Shown: piece by piece, positions 7,010 to 14,122 of the stretch
Numbering within the stretch: the stretch's first letter is position 1
Layout of the letters: each line of letters opens with the position of its first letter
Assembly (NCBI GenBank): GCA_036502625.1
Contig: DASXYG010000052.1
Span: forward strand, 1-30,629
DNA length: 30,629 nucleotides
Direction: 5' to 3'
From: DASXYG01 sp036502625
GTDB lineage: Bacteria; Actinomycetota; Actinomycetes; Streptosporangiales; Streptosporangiaceae
Made by a program: the position numbers and the translations under genes
The notes under the pieces: generated by a model
The model's input: the letters and a program-made list of their open reading frames with translations, nothing else
Told to the model about the DNA's origin: nothing
The model's database searches: none

Positions 7010-7990
7010 TCAGCGGAAGATTACGGTGCGGGATCCGTTGAGGAGGATTCGGTGTTCGGTGTGCCAGGCGACGGCTCGGGCTAGGACTTGGGCTTCTACG
7101 TCGCGGCCTACCTCGGCGAAGGCGGCGGCGTCGGAGGCGTGGTCGACCCGGGCTACGTCCTGTTCGATGATCGGGCCCTCGTCCAGGTCGGCGGTTACGT
7201 AGTGGGCGGTGGCGCCGACCAGTTTGACGCCGCGTTCGTACGCCTGCTCGTACGGCCTGGCGCCCTTGAAGCTCGGCAGGAACGAGTGGTGGATGTTGAT
7301 CAGCTGGCCGTCCAGGCGCTTGCAGGTGTCCTCGGACAGGATGCGCATGTAGCGGGCCAGGACGACCAGCTCGACGCCGAGCGTGTCGACCAGCTCCAGC
7401 AACCGCGCCTCGGCCTCCTCGCGCGACTCCCCGGGCCCGGACCCGACCGGGATGTGGTGGAACGGGACGCCGCGCGCGGCGGCGAGGCCGGCGAAGTCCG
7501 GATGGTTGGACACGATCGCCGCGACGTCCACCGGCAGCGCCCCGGCCTGGGCGCGGAACAGCAGGTCGTTCAGGCAGTGGCCCTGCCGGGAGACCATGAT
7601 CAGCGTGCGGGTGCGCGCCGCCGCGGGGGTGATCCGCCAGGACATCCCGTACGCCTCGGCGACCCGCGCGAAGCCGCCCTCCAGGTCGCCAAGGCATACG
7701 CCGCCGTCTCCGTGCGGGTCGCCAGCTTGCAGGTCGGAGAGCGAGTCTCCGACCCCCCGCGGTGCCACCGCGCGCCGGGGGTCCGGGGAGGCTCGGCCCC
7801 CCGGGTCAACACCCAGCACCTCGAACTGGACGCGCATGAAGAACCGCCCGGTGCCGCGGTCGTCGTACTGCTGGCTGCGCACGATGTCGGCGGCGTGCTC
7901 GACCAGGAAGCTCGACACGGCGTGGACGATGCCCGGCCGCTCGGGGCAGGCGACGGTGAGCACGTACTCCCGCTGGGACGGCAGCGTCAT
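7010..7990 (-). CDS. purU: Formyltetrahydrofolate deformylase with an in-frame linker insertion
   Basis: 326 residues. It hydrolyses 10-formyl-THF to formate and THF. An N-terminal ACT domain (residues 8-60, VLTVACPERPGIVHAVSSFL) is followed by the formyl-transferase hydrolase domain from about 103. The hydrolase domain carries LINIHHSFLPSFKGARPYEQA, with catalytic-type Asn232 and His234, and ATAHYVTADLDEGPIIEQD, with Asp270. PurU is usually about 280-290 residues. The excess is residues 61-102, a Gly/Asp/Pro-rich insert encoded by a hairpin-rich segment. Start: ATG 7990 with GGAGGTCGCG just before it. The upstream region holds a perfect GTTGC-N7-GCAAC palindrome. PurU genes commonly accompany sarcosine/dimethylglycine catabolism, where they restore THF and balance formyl-THF. 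Confidence 0.92.
   Translation of the reverse strand: MTLPSQREYVLTVACPERPGIVHAVSSFLVEHAADIVRSQQYDDRGTGRFFMRVQFEVLGVDPGGRASPDPRRAVAPRGVGDSLSDLQAGDPHGDGGVCLGDLEGGFARVAEAYGMSWRITPAAARTRTLIMVSRQGHCLNDLLFRAQAGALPVDVAAIVSNHPDFAGLAAARGVPFHHIPVGSGPGESREEAEARLLELVDTLGVELVVLARYMRILSEDTCKRLDGQLINIHHSFLPSFKGARPYEQAYERGVKLVGATAHYVTADLDEGPIIEQDVARVDHASDAAAFAEVGRDVEAQVLARAVAWHTEHRILLNGSRTVIFR
7685..7810. repeat. In-frame palindrome-rich insertion inside purU
   Basis: About 126 bp (42 codons) between the ACT and hydrolase domains, judged from family length. It contains three adjacent palindromes. The first is 7733-7753 (GTCGGAGA-GCGAG-TCTCCGAC, 8-bp perfect stem). The second is 7758-7772 (CGCGGTG-C-CACCGCG, 7-bp perfect stem). 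The third is 7783-7804 (CCGGGG and CCCCGG arms). The insert keeps the reading frame. Exact ends are approximate. Confidence 0.65.
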
Positions 7991-8009
7991 CGCGACCTCC
8001 GTACGATTG

Positions 8010-8026
8010 GTTGCGTATTAAGCAAC
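8010..8026. promoter_or_regulatory. Perfect GTTGC-N7-GCAAC operator upstream of purU
   Basis: GTTGC (8010-8014), GTATTAA, GCAAC (8022-8026). It lies 20 bases upstream of the purU start codon, where it would overlap or abut the promoter or 5' leader. Read toward purU it is TAGTTGC-TTAATAC-GCAAC, matching TAGTTGC-AACATAG-GCAAC before the dimethylglycine oxidase gene. Confidence 0.7.
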
Positions 8027-8070
8027 TACATCTCTATGCGAGACAGCGTGACCCCAGGGCCGCGGACGGG

Positions 8071-8502
8071 TCAAGAGGCCGGGGGCGCGCCCGCCGCCGC
8101 CGGACCACCGGCCGGCATGAAGAGCCCCGTCACGCGGGCGACGATCCGCGACCCCACGCTGAACGCGGCAACCCCGGACGCGAGCCGCCGCCCGACCCGC
8201 GTGGGCGTGATCGCGACGTCGACCCACTCGCCGTCGTGCGCCGTGCCGAGCAGGTCGCAGGACAGGTTGATGGTGAGCAGCCGGGTCGGCGGATCGGTCC
8301 GCGTGGCGAGCGCGTGCCCGATGGCGACGTCGCCCACGGTGGCGATCACGCCGGCGTGCAGGAACCCGCGGGCGTTCAGCTTCGGCCCGTCGACGGCGAA
8401 CCCGGCGCGCAGCGGGTCGCTCGCGTGCCGGGAGAAGCCGTCGATGGCGGTGAGCAGCGGACTCGGCCGGTCCCAGGGGACGAACTCGGCAGTGTGCGGC
8501 AT
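8071..8502 (-). CDS. PaaI-type hotdog-fold acyl-CoA thioesterase
   Basis: 143 residues, a single 4HBT/PaaI-like hotdog domain. The central helix and neighbouring strand are recognisable in LNARGFLHAGVIATVGDVAIGHAL, where the HAG turn and the following acidic residue (VGD) match the family's catalytic region. The later strands are TRLLTINLSCDLLGTAHDGEWVDV and SRIVARVTGLFM. The family hydrolyses acyl- or aryl-CoA thioesters; the substrate is unknown. Start: ATG 8502 with GAGGAGCCAGGAA just upstream. It lies 35 bp downstream of the TetR gene on the same strand, so the two probably form an operon controlled by that regulator. No obvious link to the one-carbon genes. Confidence 0.85.
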   Translation of the reverse strand: MPHTAEFVPWDRPSPLLTAIDGFSRHASDPLRAGFAVDGPKLNARGFLHAGVIATVGDVAIGHALATRTDPPTRLLTINLSCDLLGTAHDGEWVDVAITPTRVGRRLASGVAAFSVGSRIVARVTGLFMPAGGPAAAGAPPAS

Positions 8503-8537
8503 TTCCTGGCTCCTCGGTACGGGGCGTCGGTACGGGC

Positions 8538-9143
8538 TCAGGGCTGCGGCGACGCCGCCGCGAAGCCCCGCAGCGCCGCGATGACGGTGTGCCGGAACCG
8601 GCGGTCGGCGGACGCGGGCCCCGAGCCGAGCAGCCCGGCCGCCTCCAGCCCGACGAGCCCCTGGACCGTGGCGAACAGGCCGATCGCGGCGTCCTTCGCC
8701 GCCCCCTTCGGACGGTCGGCGCCCAGCACGGCGGCGACCCGCCCGACGACGATCGCGTAGATGGCGTCGGCGGCGCGCGCGTCGGCGGCCCCGGGACGGA
8801 ACTCGGCGAACGGGCGGGCGAACATGACCTCGTACAGATGCGGCTCGCGGCGGGCGAAGGACCGCATGGCGAGCGCAAGATCCAGGACGCCCGCCTCCGG
8901 ATCCGCGGCCGGCGGCAGCTCGGCGAGCTCGGCGGCGAGCCGGGCGAACCCCGCCGCGAAGACCGCACGGACGAGGCCCGCCTTGCCGCCGAACAGCTCG
9001 TGCACCGCGGCGATCGACGAGCCCGCCTCGGACGCGACCGCGCGGGTCGTCACCGCGGCGCTGCCCCCGGCGGCGAGCAGCCCCACCGCGGCCGTGGCAA
9101 GCTCGCCGCGCAGCTCCTGCGTACGGACCTTCCGTCGTCCCAC
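8538..9143 (-). CDS. TetR-family transcriptional regulator
   Basis: 201 residues. The N-terminal TetR DNA-binding domain spans about residues 8-55 (LRGELATAAVGLLAAGG then VTTRAVASEAGSSIAAVHELFGGKAGLVRAV), with the helix-turn-helix in TTRAVASEAGSSIAAVHELF. The C-terminal ligand domain resembles the WHG type (residues HLYEVMFARPFAEF). Start: GTG 9143. Nearby ATGs at 9145 and 9148 are out of frame. A 23-bp perfect palindrome lies 18 bases upstream, strongly suggesting autoregulation. A TTAGGCT hexamer 6 bases before the GTG could be a -10 for a leaderless message. The thioesterase downstream is the likely co-regulated target. The ligand is unknown, possibly an acyl-CoA or lipid by association. 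Confidence 0.9.
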   Translation of the reverse strand: MGRRKVRTQELRGELATAAVGLLAAGGSAAVTTRAVASEAGSSIAAVHELFGGKAGLVRAVFAAGFARLAAELAELPPAADPEAGVLDLALAMRSFARREPHLYEVMFARPFAEFRPGAADARAADAIYAIVVGRVAAVLGADRPKGAAKDAAIGLFATVQGLVGLEAAGLLGSGPASADRRFRHTVIAALRGFAAASPQP

Positions 9144-9160
9144 ATCATCAGCCTAACCCG

Positions 9161-9183
9161 ATTTCGTATCAGCGATACGAAAT
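9161..9183. promoter_or_regulatory. 23-bp perfect palindrome, TetR operator
   Basis: Arms ATTTCGTATC and GATACGAAAT around AGC (9161-9183), with no mismatch in the ten arm pairs. It sits between the TetR gene start (9143) and the divergent IclR gene start (9247), so it could affect both. Length and symmetry fit a TetR dimer site. Confidence 0.85.
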
Positions 9184-9246
9184 GCGTGGAAATTGGCCGG
9201 GAACTGGGCCTACCGTTCACCCGGCTGTTGTGCGTACCGTTCCCCC

Positions 9247-10029
9247 ATGGGCAACCGCTTGCGCGCGGGGGTCGCCACTCCCCCGTTGCAGTCGGTCGAC
9301 CGAGCGGCGAAGGTCCTCGAGATCCTCGCCCGCGAGGGGGAAGCCGGGGTCAGCGAGCTGGCCACCGAGCTTGAGGTACACGCATCCACCGCGTTCCGTC
9401 TGGTCAGCGCGTTGGAGAGCCGCGAGATGGTGGAGCAGAACACCTGGCGCGGCAAGTACCGGCTCGGCGTGGGCATCCTCCGCCTCGCGGGCGCCACCGC
9501 CACACGGCTCGCCCTGGTACGCCAGGCGCGACCGGTGTGCGACCGCCTGACCGGCCTGATCGACGAGACCGTCAACATCGCCGTGCTGATCAACGGCGAC
9601 GTCCTCTACGTGGACCAGAGCGCCGGATCCTCCGCCCTGCAAACGGGCAACTGGATCGGCCAGCGCGTCCCCGTCCACGCCACGTCCAACGGCAAGGTGC
9701 TCCTGGCATACCTGCCGGACACGGCGCTGACGGGCGTGCTCCATCCGCCGCTGGAAGCCTTCACCCAGGCCACCGTCACCGGCATCGGACGGCTGCGCGC
9801 CGAGCTCGCGGACATCCGCGCCAATGGGTGCGCCGTGACGGTGGACGAGCTGGAGATCGGCATGACCGCGATCGCCGCCCCCATCCGCGACGCCGAGGGC
9901 CAGGTGGTCGCCTCGCTCGGCGCCTCGGGTCCCGGCTTCCGGTTCACCGGCGAACGCTTCGACCTGGTACGCGAGGCCGTCCGCACATCCGCCCAGGAGA
10001 TCTCGCAGGCCCTCGGCTGCCCCGCCTGA
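9247..10029 (+). CDS. IclR-family transcriptional regulator (first of two paralogues)
   Basis: 260 residues. The N-terminal winged helix (about residues 15-70: LQSVDRAAKVLEILAREGEAG, SELATELEVHASTAFRLVSAL) is followed by an IclR effector domain (VHATSNGKVLLAYLP, VDELEIGMTAIAAPIRD). It is clearly related to the IclR at 25860-26708: both share QSVDRA, STAFRL, RGKYRLG, HATSNGKVLLAY and ELEIG. Start: ATG 9247 places the helix-turn-helix normally. An 18-residue longer GTG form is possible but odd in composition. There is no clear ribosome site, so the message may be leaderless. Direct repeats TACCGTTCMCCC at 9211 and 9235 precede the gene. It is encoded just before the dimethylglycine/sarcosine operon and is a candidate regulator of it. 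Confidence 0.9.
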   Translation: MGNRLRAGVATPPLQSVDRAAKVLEILAREGEAGVSELATELEVHASTAFRLVSALESREMVEQNTWRGKYRLGVGILRLAGATATRLALVRQARPVCDRLTGLIDETVNIAVLINGDVLYVDQSAGSSALQTGNWIGQRVPVHATSNGKVLLAYLPDTALTGVLHPPLEAFTQATVTGIGRLRAELADIRANGCAVTVDELEIGMTAIAAPIRDAEGQVVASLGASGPGFRFTGERFDLVREAVRTSAQEISQALGCPA

Positions 10030-10051
10030 CCCGCCGTACGGCCGCGATCCC

Positions 10052-10118
10052 ATCCCGCGCCACGCCGCGTTCCGCCATGCCCTGACGCATGCCGGGACCG
10101 CGGCGCACGGCGCGGGAT
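10052..10118 (+). terminator. Long structured hairpin after the IclR gene
   Basis: Outer arms ATCCCGCGCC (10052-10061) and GGCGCGGGAT (10109-10118) are perfectly complementary. Inside them GCCGCG/CGCGGC and CATGC/GCATG can pair further, giving an extended imperfect stem of about 67 bases. It begins 23 bases past the iclR stop codon and precedes the next promoter. Confidence 0.65.
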
Positions 10119-10157
10119 TGAGGGTTGACACCCCAGGAATCAGCGGGGGACGCTCGG

Positions 10158-10193
10158 GTTGCGAATAACGCCGCTAGTTGCAACATAGGCAAC
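10158..10193. promoter_or_regulatory. Paired operator upstream of the dimethylglycine oxidase-sox operon
   Basis: A perfect GTTGC-AACATAG-GCAAC element (10177-10193) follows a partial copy GTTGC-GAATAAC-GCCGC (10158-10174) 19 bp upstream. The same step occurs at 4636-4671. The perfect site ends 18 bases before the ATG at 10212, so a bound protein would cover the promoter or leader. Confidence 0.7.
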
Positions 10194-10211
10194 AGATCCG
10201 GTAGGTGGCTG

Positions 10212-12659
10212 ATGGCGACTCCGCGTGTAGTGATCATCGGTGCGGGCATCGTGGGCTGCGCGCTGGCCGACGAGCTGTCCGTACGGGGCTGGACGGATGT
10301 GACGGTCGTCGACCAGGGGCCGCTGTTCGCCACCGGCGGGTCGAGCTCGCACGCGCCCGGCCTGGTGTTCCAGACGAACGCGGCGAAGGTGATGACGGAG
10401 TTCGCCGCGTACACGGTGGCCAAGTACCAGGGGCTGCGCGACGGGTCGCGGGCCTGCTTCACCCCCGTCGGCGGCCTCGAGCTCGCCGTCACCGAGGAGC
10501 GGCTGGCCGAGCTGCACCGGCGGCACGGCTGGGCGCGCGCCTGGGGGCTGAGCGGCGCGCGCGTACTGGAACCCGAGCAGTGCGCGAAGCTGCACCCGCT
10601 GGTCCGGCTCGACGCCCCCGGCGATCCGGACGAGGCCGCCCGGATCCTCGGCGGCCTGTACATACCGGACGACGGGCTGGCGGACGCGCTCGGCGCCTGC
10701 CGCGCGCAGGCCGCCGCGGCGCAGCGGCGCGGCGTGGTGTTCCGCGGCGGCGAGGAGGTGCTCGACGTCCGCGTCGCCGGCGACCGGGTGGCCGGTGTGG
10801 TCACCGGCGAGGGCGAGATCCCGGCGGACGTCGTCGTCTGCTGCGCGGGCATCTGGGGCCCGCGGATCGCCCGTATGGTGGGCATGGGCCTGCCGCTGAC
10901 CCCGCTCGGCCACCAGCTCGCCTGGACCGATCCCGTACCGGGCCTGGCGGGCGCGGCGACGGAGGCGGCGCACCCGATCCTGCGGCACCAGGGCGCCGAC
11001 CTGTACTACCGGGAGCGGTTCGACCGCCTCGGCATCGGCTACTACGGGCACCGCGCGATGCCGGTCGACCCCGACGCGATCGCGTCCGTCGCGGACGCCG
11101 ACGTGATGCCGTCGACGATGGCCTTCACCCCGGACGACTTCGCCCCGGCGCTGAAGGAGACGCGGGCGCTGCTGCCCGGCACCCGCGACGTGGAGCTGGA
11201 GACCGGCTTCAACGGGCTGTTCTCGTTCACCACCGACAACATGCCGCTGCTCGGCCCGTCGCCGGACGTCCACGGGTTCTGGACCGCCGAGGCCGTCTGG
11301 ATCACGCACTCCGCCGGGGTCGCGCGCGCCATGGCGGAGTGGCTCGTCGACGGGGTGCCGTCGTACGACCTGCACGGCTGCGACGTCAACCGGTTCACCG
11401 CGCACCAGCTCGGTCCTGAGTACGTCGAGATGCGCGACTGCCAGAACTTCGTCGAGGTGTACGACATCATCCATCCGCTCCAGCCGATGGCCGAGCCGCG
11501 CCCCCTGCGCACCAGCCCGTTCCACCCGCGCGAACAGGAGCTCGGCGCGGTGTTCCTGGAGGCGCAGGGCTGGGAGAGGCCGCAGTGGTACGAGGCGAAC
11601 GCGGACCTCGTCGCCGCGTACGACATCCCGGAGCCCGACCCGTGGGCGGCGCGGTACTGGTCGCCGATCGTGGGCGCGGAGGCGCGGGCCACGCGGGAGC
11701 GCGCGGCGCTGTACGACATGTCCTCGCTGACCCGCGTCGAGGTCGACGGGCCCGGCGCTCTGGCCTACCTCGGCCGGATGACCACCGGGAAGATGGACAA
11801 GTCGACGGGCGCGGTGACGTACTGCCTGCTGCTCGACGAGCGGGGCCGCATCCGCTCCGACATCACCGTCACGCGGCTCGGCGCGGACCGGTTCCAGGTG
11901 GGCGCGAACGGCCACCTGGACGTCGACCGGCTGGCGCGGTGCGCGCCGCCCGACGTGTCCGTACGCGACGTCACCTCAGGGACCTGCTGCGTCGGGCTGT
12001 GGGGGCCGCTCGCGCGGGACATCATGCGGCCGCTGACCCGGCTCGACCTCGACGCGCTGCGCTACTTCCGCGGCGCACGCACGTACGTGGGCACGGTGCC
12101 GGTCACCGCGCTGCGCGTCTCGTACGTCGGGGAGCTCGGCTGGGAGCTGTACACCGGCGCCGACATGGGGCTGAAGCTGTGGGACACGCTGTGGGCCGCG
12201 GGCGCGCCGTACGGGCTGATCGCCGCCGGGCGCGGCGCGTTCAACAGCCTCAGGCTGGAGAAGGGCTACCGCGCGTACGGCACGGACATGACGGCCGAGC
12301 ACGACCCGTACGAGGCGGGCGTCGGGTTCGCGGTGAAGATGGCGTCGGGCCCGTTCGTGGGCCGCGCCGCGCTCGCCGGCCGCGCCGGCCCCCCGGAGCG
12401 GCGGCTCACCTGCCTGGACACCGGCGACGCCGTGGTGATGGGCAGCGAGCCGGTGTACGACGGTGCGGCGTGCGCCGGATACGTCACGTCGGCCGCGTAC
12501 GGCTACACCGTGGGCCACGGCGTCGCGTACGCCTGGCTGCCCGCGCGGCTCGCCGACCCCGGCACGACCGTGGAGATCGGCTACTTCGACCGGCGGATCG
12601 CCGCCACCGTCCGATCGGAGCCCCTGTTCGACCCCGACATGACGCGACTGAGGGCCTGA
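10212..12659 (+). CDS. Dimethylglycine oxidase/dehydrogenase (FAD-GcvT fusion)
   Basis: 815 residues, close to Arthrobacter globiformis dimethylglycine oxidase (about 830) in length and layout. The N-terminal FAD/DAO domain starts VVIIGAGIVGCALADEL. It has SSSHAPGLVFQTN with His47, which aligns with the histidine carrying covalent FAD in mitochondrial dimethylglycine and sarcosine dehydrogenases. A middle FAO domain (EVYDIIHPLQPMAEPRPLR, FFLEAQGWERP-type) is followed by a GcvT THF-binding domain containing RSDITVTRLG, with Asp550 at the folate-site position, and GYRAYGTDMTAEHDPYEAG. It demethylates dimethylglycine to sarcosine and transfers the one-carbon unit to THF. Start: ATG 10212 with AGGTGG upstream. 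It is first in an operon with soxBDAG, 9 bases from soxB. Oxidase or dehydrogenase cannot be told from sequence alone. Confidence 0.9.
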   Translation: MATPRVVIIGAGIVGCALADELSVRGWTDVTVVDQGPLFATGGSSSHAPGLVFQTNAAKVMTEFAAYTVAKYQGLRDGSRACFTPVGGLELAVTEERLAELHRRHGWARAWGLSGARVLEPEQCAKLHPLVRLDAPGDPDEAARILGGLYIPDDGLADALGACRAQAAAAQRRGVVFRGGEEVLDVRVAGDRVAGVVTGEGEIPADVVVCCAGIWGPRIARMVGMGLPLTPLGHQLAWTDPVPGLAGAATEAAHPILRHQGADLYYRERFDRLGIGYYGHRAMPVDPDAIASVADADVMPSTMAFTPDDFAPALKETRALLPGTRDVELETGFNGLFSFTTDNMPLLGPSPDVHGFWTAEAVWITHSAGVARAMAEWLVDGVPSYDLHGCDVNRFTAHQLGPEYVEMRDCQNFVEVYDIIHPLQPMAEPRPLRTSPFHPREQELGAVFLEAQGWERPQWYEANADLVAAYDIPEPDPWAARYWSPIVGAEARATRERAALYDMSSLTRVEVDGPGALAYLGRMTTGKMDKSTGAVTYCLLLDERGRIRSDITVTRLGADRFQVGANGHLDVDRLARCAPPDVSVRDVTSGTCCVGLWGPLARDIMRPLTRLDLDALRYFRGARTYVGTVPVTALRVSYVGELGWELYTGADMGLKLWDTLWAAGAPYGLIAAGRGAFNSLRLEKGYRAYGTDMTAEHDPYEAGVGFAVKMASGPFVGRAALAGRAGPPERRLTCLDTGDAVVMGSEPVYDGAACAGYVTSAAYGYTVGHGVAYAWLPARLADPGTTVEIGYFDRRIAATVRSEPLFDPDMTRLRA

Positions 12660-12668
12660 GGAGGCCAG

Positions 12669-13859
12669 ATGCGGCTTTGGCGCGACCGCGAGCCGAAAGC
12701 GGCGTACGAGGTGGTGGTCGTCGGGGGCGGCGGCCACGGCCTGGCCACCGCGTACCACCTGGCCCGCGACCACGGGATCACCGACGTCGCGGTGGTCGAG
12801 CGCGGGTGGCTGGCCGGGGGCAACATGGCCCGCAACACCACGATCATCAGGTCCAACTACCTGGAGGACGCCAGCGCGGCGATCTACGAGCACGCGCTGA
12901 CCCGGTGGGAGGGGCTGGCCGACGAGCTGTCGTACGACATCGCGCTGCGCCAGATGGGCGTGCTGAACCTGGCGCACGACCTGCACGACGTACGGGAGGG
13001 CGTGCGGCGGGTGAACGCCAACCGGGTCAACGGGGTGGACGCGGAGTGGCTGACGCCCGAGGAGGTCAAGAAGCTGGCGCCGGTGCTGGACACCTCGGGG
13101 GCGCCGCGCCACCCGGTGCTCGGGGCGACGTTCCAGCCGCGCGCGGGCACCGCCGACCACGACCTGGTGGCCTGGGGGTACGCGCGCGCCGCCGACCGGC
13201 TCGGCGTGCACATCATCGAGAACTGCGAGGTCACCGGGTTCGTACGGGACGGCAACGCGGTGACCGGGGTGGAGACCACGCGCGGGACGATCATGGCCGG
13301 GCGGGTCGGGCTGTGCGCGGCCGGGCACACGTCCGTACTGGCCGACCGGCTGGGCGTACGGCTGCCCGTGCAGGCGCATCCGCTGCAGGCGCTGGTGTCG
13401 GAGCTGTTCGAGCCGGTGCTGGACGTGGTGGTGATGTCCAACGCCGTGCACGTGTACGTCAGCCAGGCGCCGAAGGGGGAGCTGGTGCTCGGCGCGGGCA
13501 TCGACGCGTACAACGGCTACGGGCAGCGGGGGTCGTTCCGGACGATCACCGAGCAGCTCGTGGCCGCCGTGGCGCTGTTCCCGGTGTTCGGGCGGGCGCA
13601 TGTGCTGCGGACCTGGGCGGGGATCGTGGACGTCACGCCGGACGCCTCGCCGATCATCGGGGCGCTGCCGGTGGACAACGCGTTCGTGAACTGCGGCTGG
13701 GGCACCGGCGGGTTCAAGGCGACGCCCGGGGTGGGGCACGTGTTCGCGGACACGCTCGCGTACGGGCACCCGCATCCCCTGGCCGAGCCGTACGCCCTGG
13801 AGCGGTTCACGACCGGGGCGCTGATCGACGAGCACGGCGCCGCCGCCGTGGCCCACTGA
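12669..13859 (+). CDS. soxB: Heterotetrameric sarcosine oxidase beta subunit
   Basis: 396 residues, the usual SoxB length. The N-terminal dinucleotide fold VVVVGGGGHGLATAYHLA binds FAD. GGNMARNTTIIRSNY is a SoxB hallmark. In TADHDLVAWGYAR, His164 corresponds to the histidine that covalently holds FMN in characterised SoxB. The C-terminal half ends with RTWAGIVDVTPDASPIIG and NCGWGTGGFKATPG. This subunit oxidises sarcosine. Start: ATG 12669 with GAGGAGG directly upstream. It is followed 14 bases later by soxD, in the classic B-D-A-G order. Confidence 0.96.
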   Translation: MRLWRDREPKAAYEVVVVGGGGHGLATAYHLARDHGITDVAVVERGWLAGGNMARNTTIIRSNYLEDASAAIYEHALTRWEGLADELSYDIALRQMGVLNLAHDLHDVREGVRRVNANRVNGVDAEWLTPEEVKKLAPVLDTSGAPRHPVLGATFQPRAGTADHDLVAWGYARAADRLGVHIIENCEVTGFVRDGNAVTGVETTRGTIMAGRVGLCAAGHTSVLADRLGVRLPVQAHPLQALVSELFEPVLDVVVMSNAVHVYVSQAPKGELVLGAGIDAYNGYGQRGSFRTITEQLVAAVALFPVFGRAHVLRTWAGIVDVTPDASPIIGALPVDNAFVNCGWGTGGFKATPGVGHVFADTLAYGHPHPLAEPYALERFTTGALIDEHGAAAVAH

Positions 13860-13873
13860 GCCGGGGGTCCGCG

Positions 13874-14122
13874 ATGCTCCTCATCCCATGCCCGTGGTGC
13901 GGGCCGCGCGACGAGTCCGAGTTCCGGTACGGCGGCCAGGCCGGGGTGGCGTACCCGGCGGACCCGTGGACGCTGACCGATGCCGAGTGGGCCGCGTACC
14001 TGTTCGTCCGCGACAACCCGAAGGGCCGCTTCACCGAGCGCTGGGCCCACACGTCCGGGTGCCGCCGCTGGTTCGCCCTCACCCGCGACACGACCACGTA
14101 CGAGTTCGAGGAGTCCACGTGA
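13874..14122 (+). CDS. soxD: Sarcosine oxidase delta subunit
   Basis: 82 residues. Zinc ligands are in the positions known for Corynebacterium SoxD: Cys6 and Cys9 (PCPWCG), His59 and Cys63 (WAHTSGCRRWF). The fold-defining segments FRYGGQAG, WAAYLFVRDNPKG and FALTRDT are present. Start: ATG 13874, preceded by GGGGGTCC. The stop overlaps the soxA GTG start by 4 bases. Confidence 0.96.
   Translation: MLLIPCPWCGPRDESEFRYGGQAGVAYPADPWTLTDAEWAAYLFVRDNPKGRFTERWAHTSGCRRWFALTRDTTTYEFEEST

Noticed and set aside
11585..14122. An 845-residue frame ending with the soxD sequence
   Set aside because: Only the last 82 codons are soxD; the rest is a shadow of dimethylglycine oxidase and soxB in another frame.
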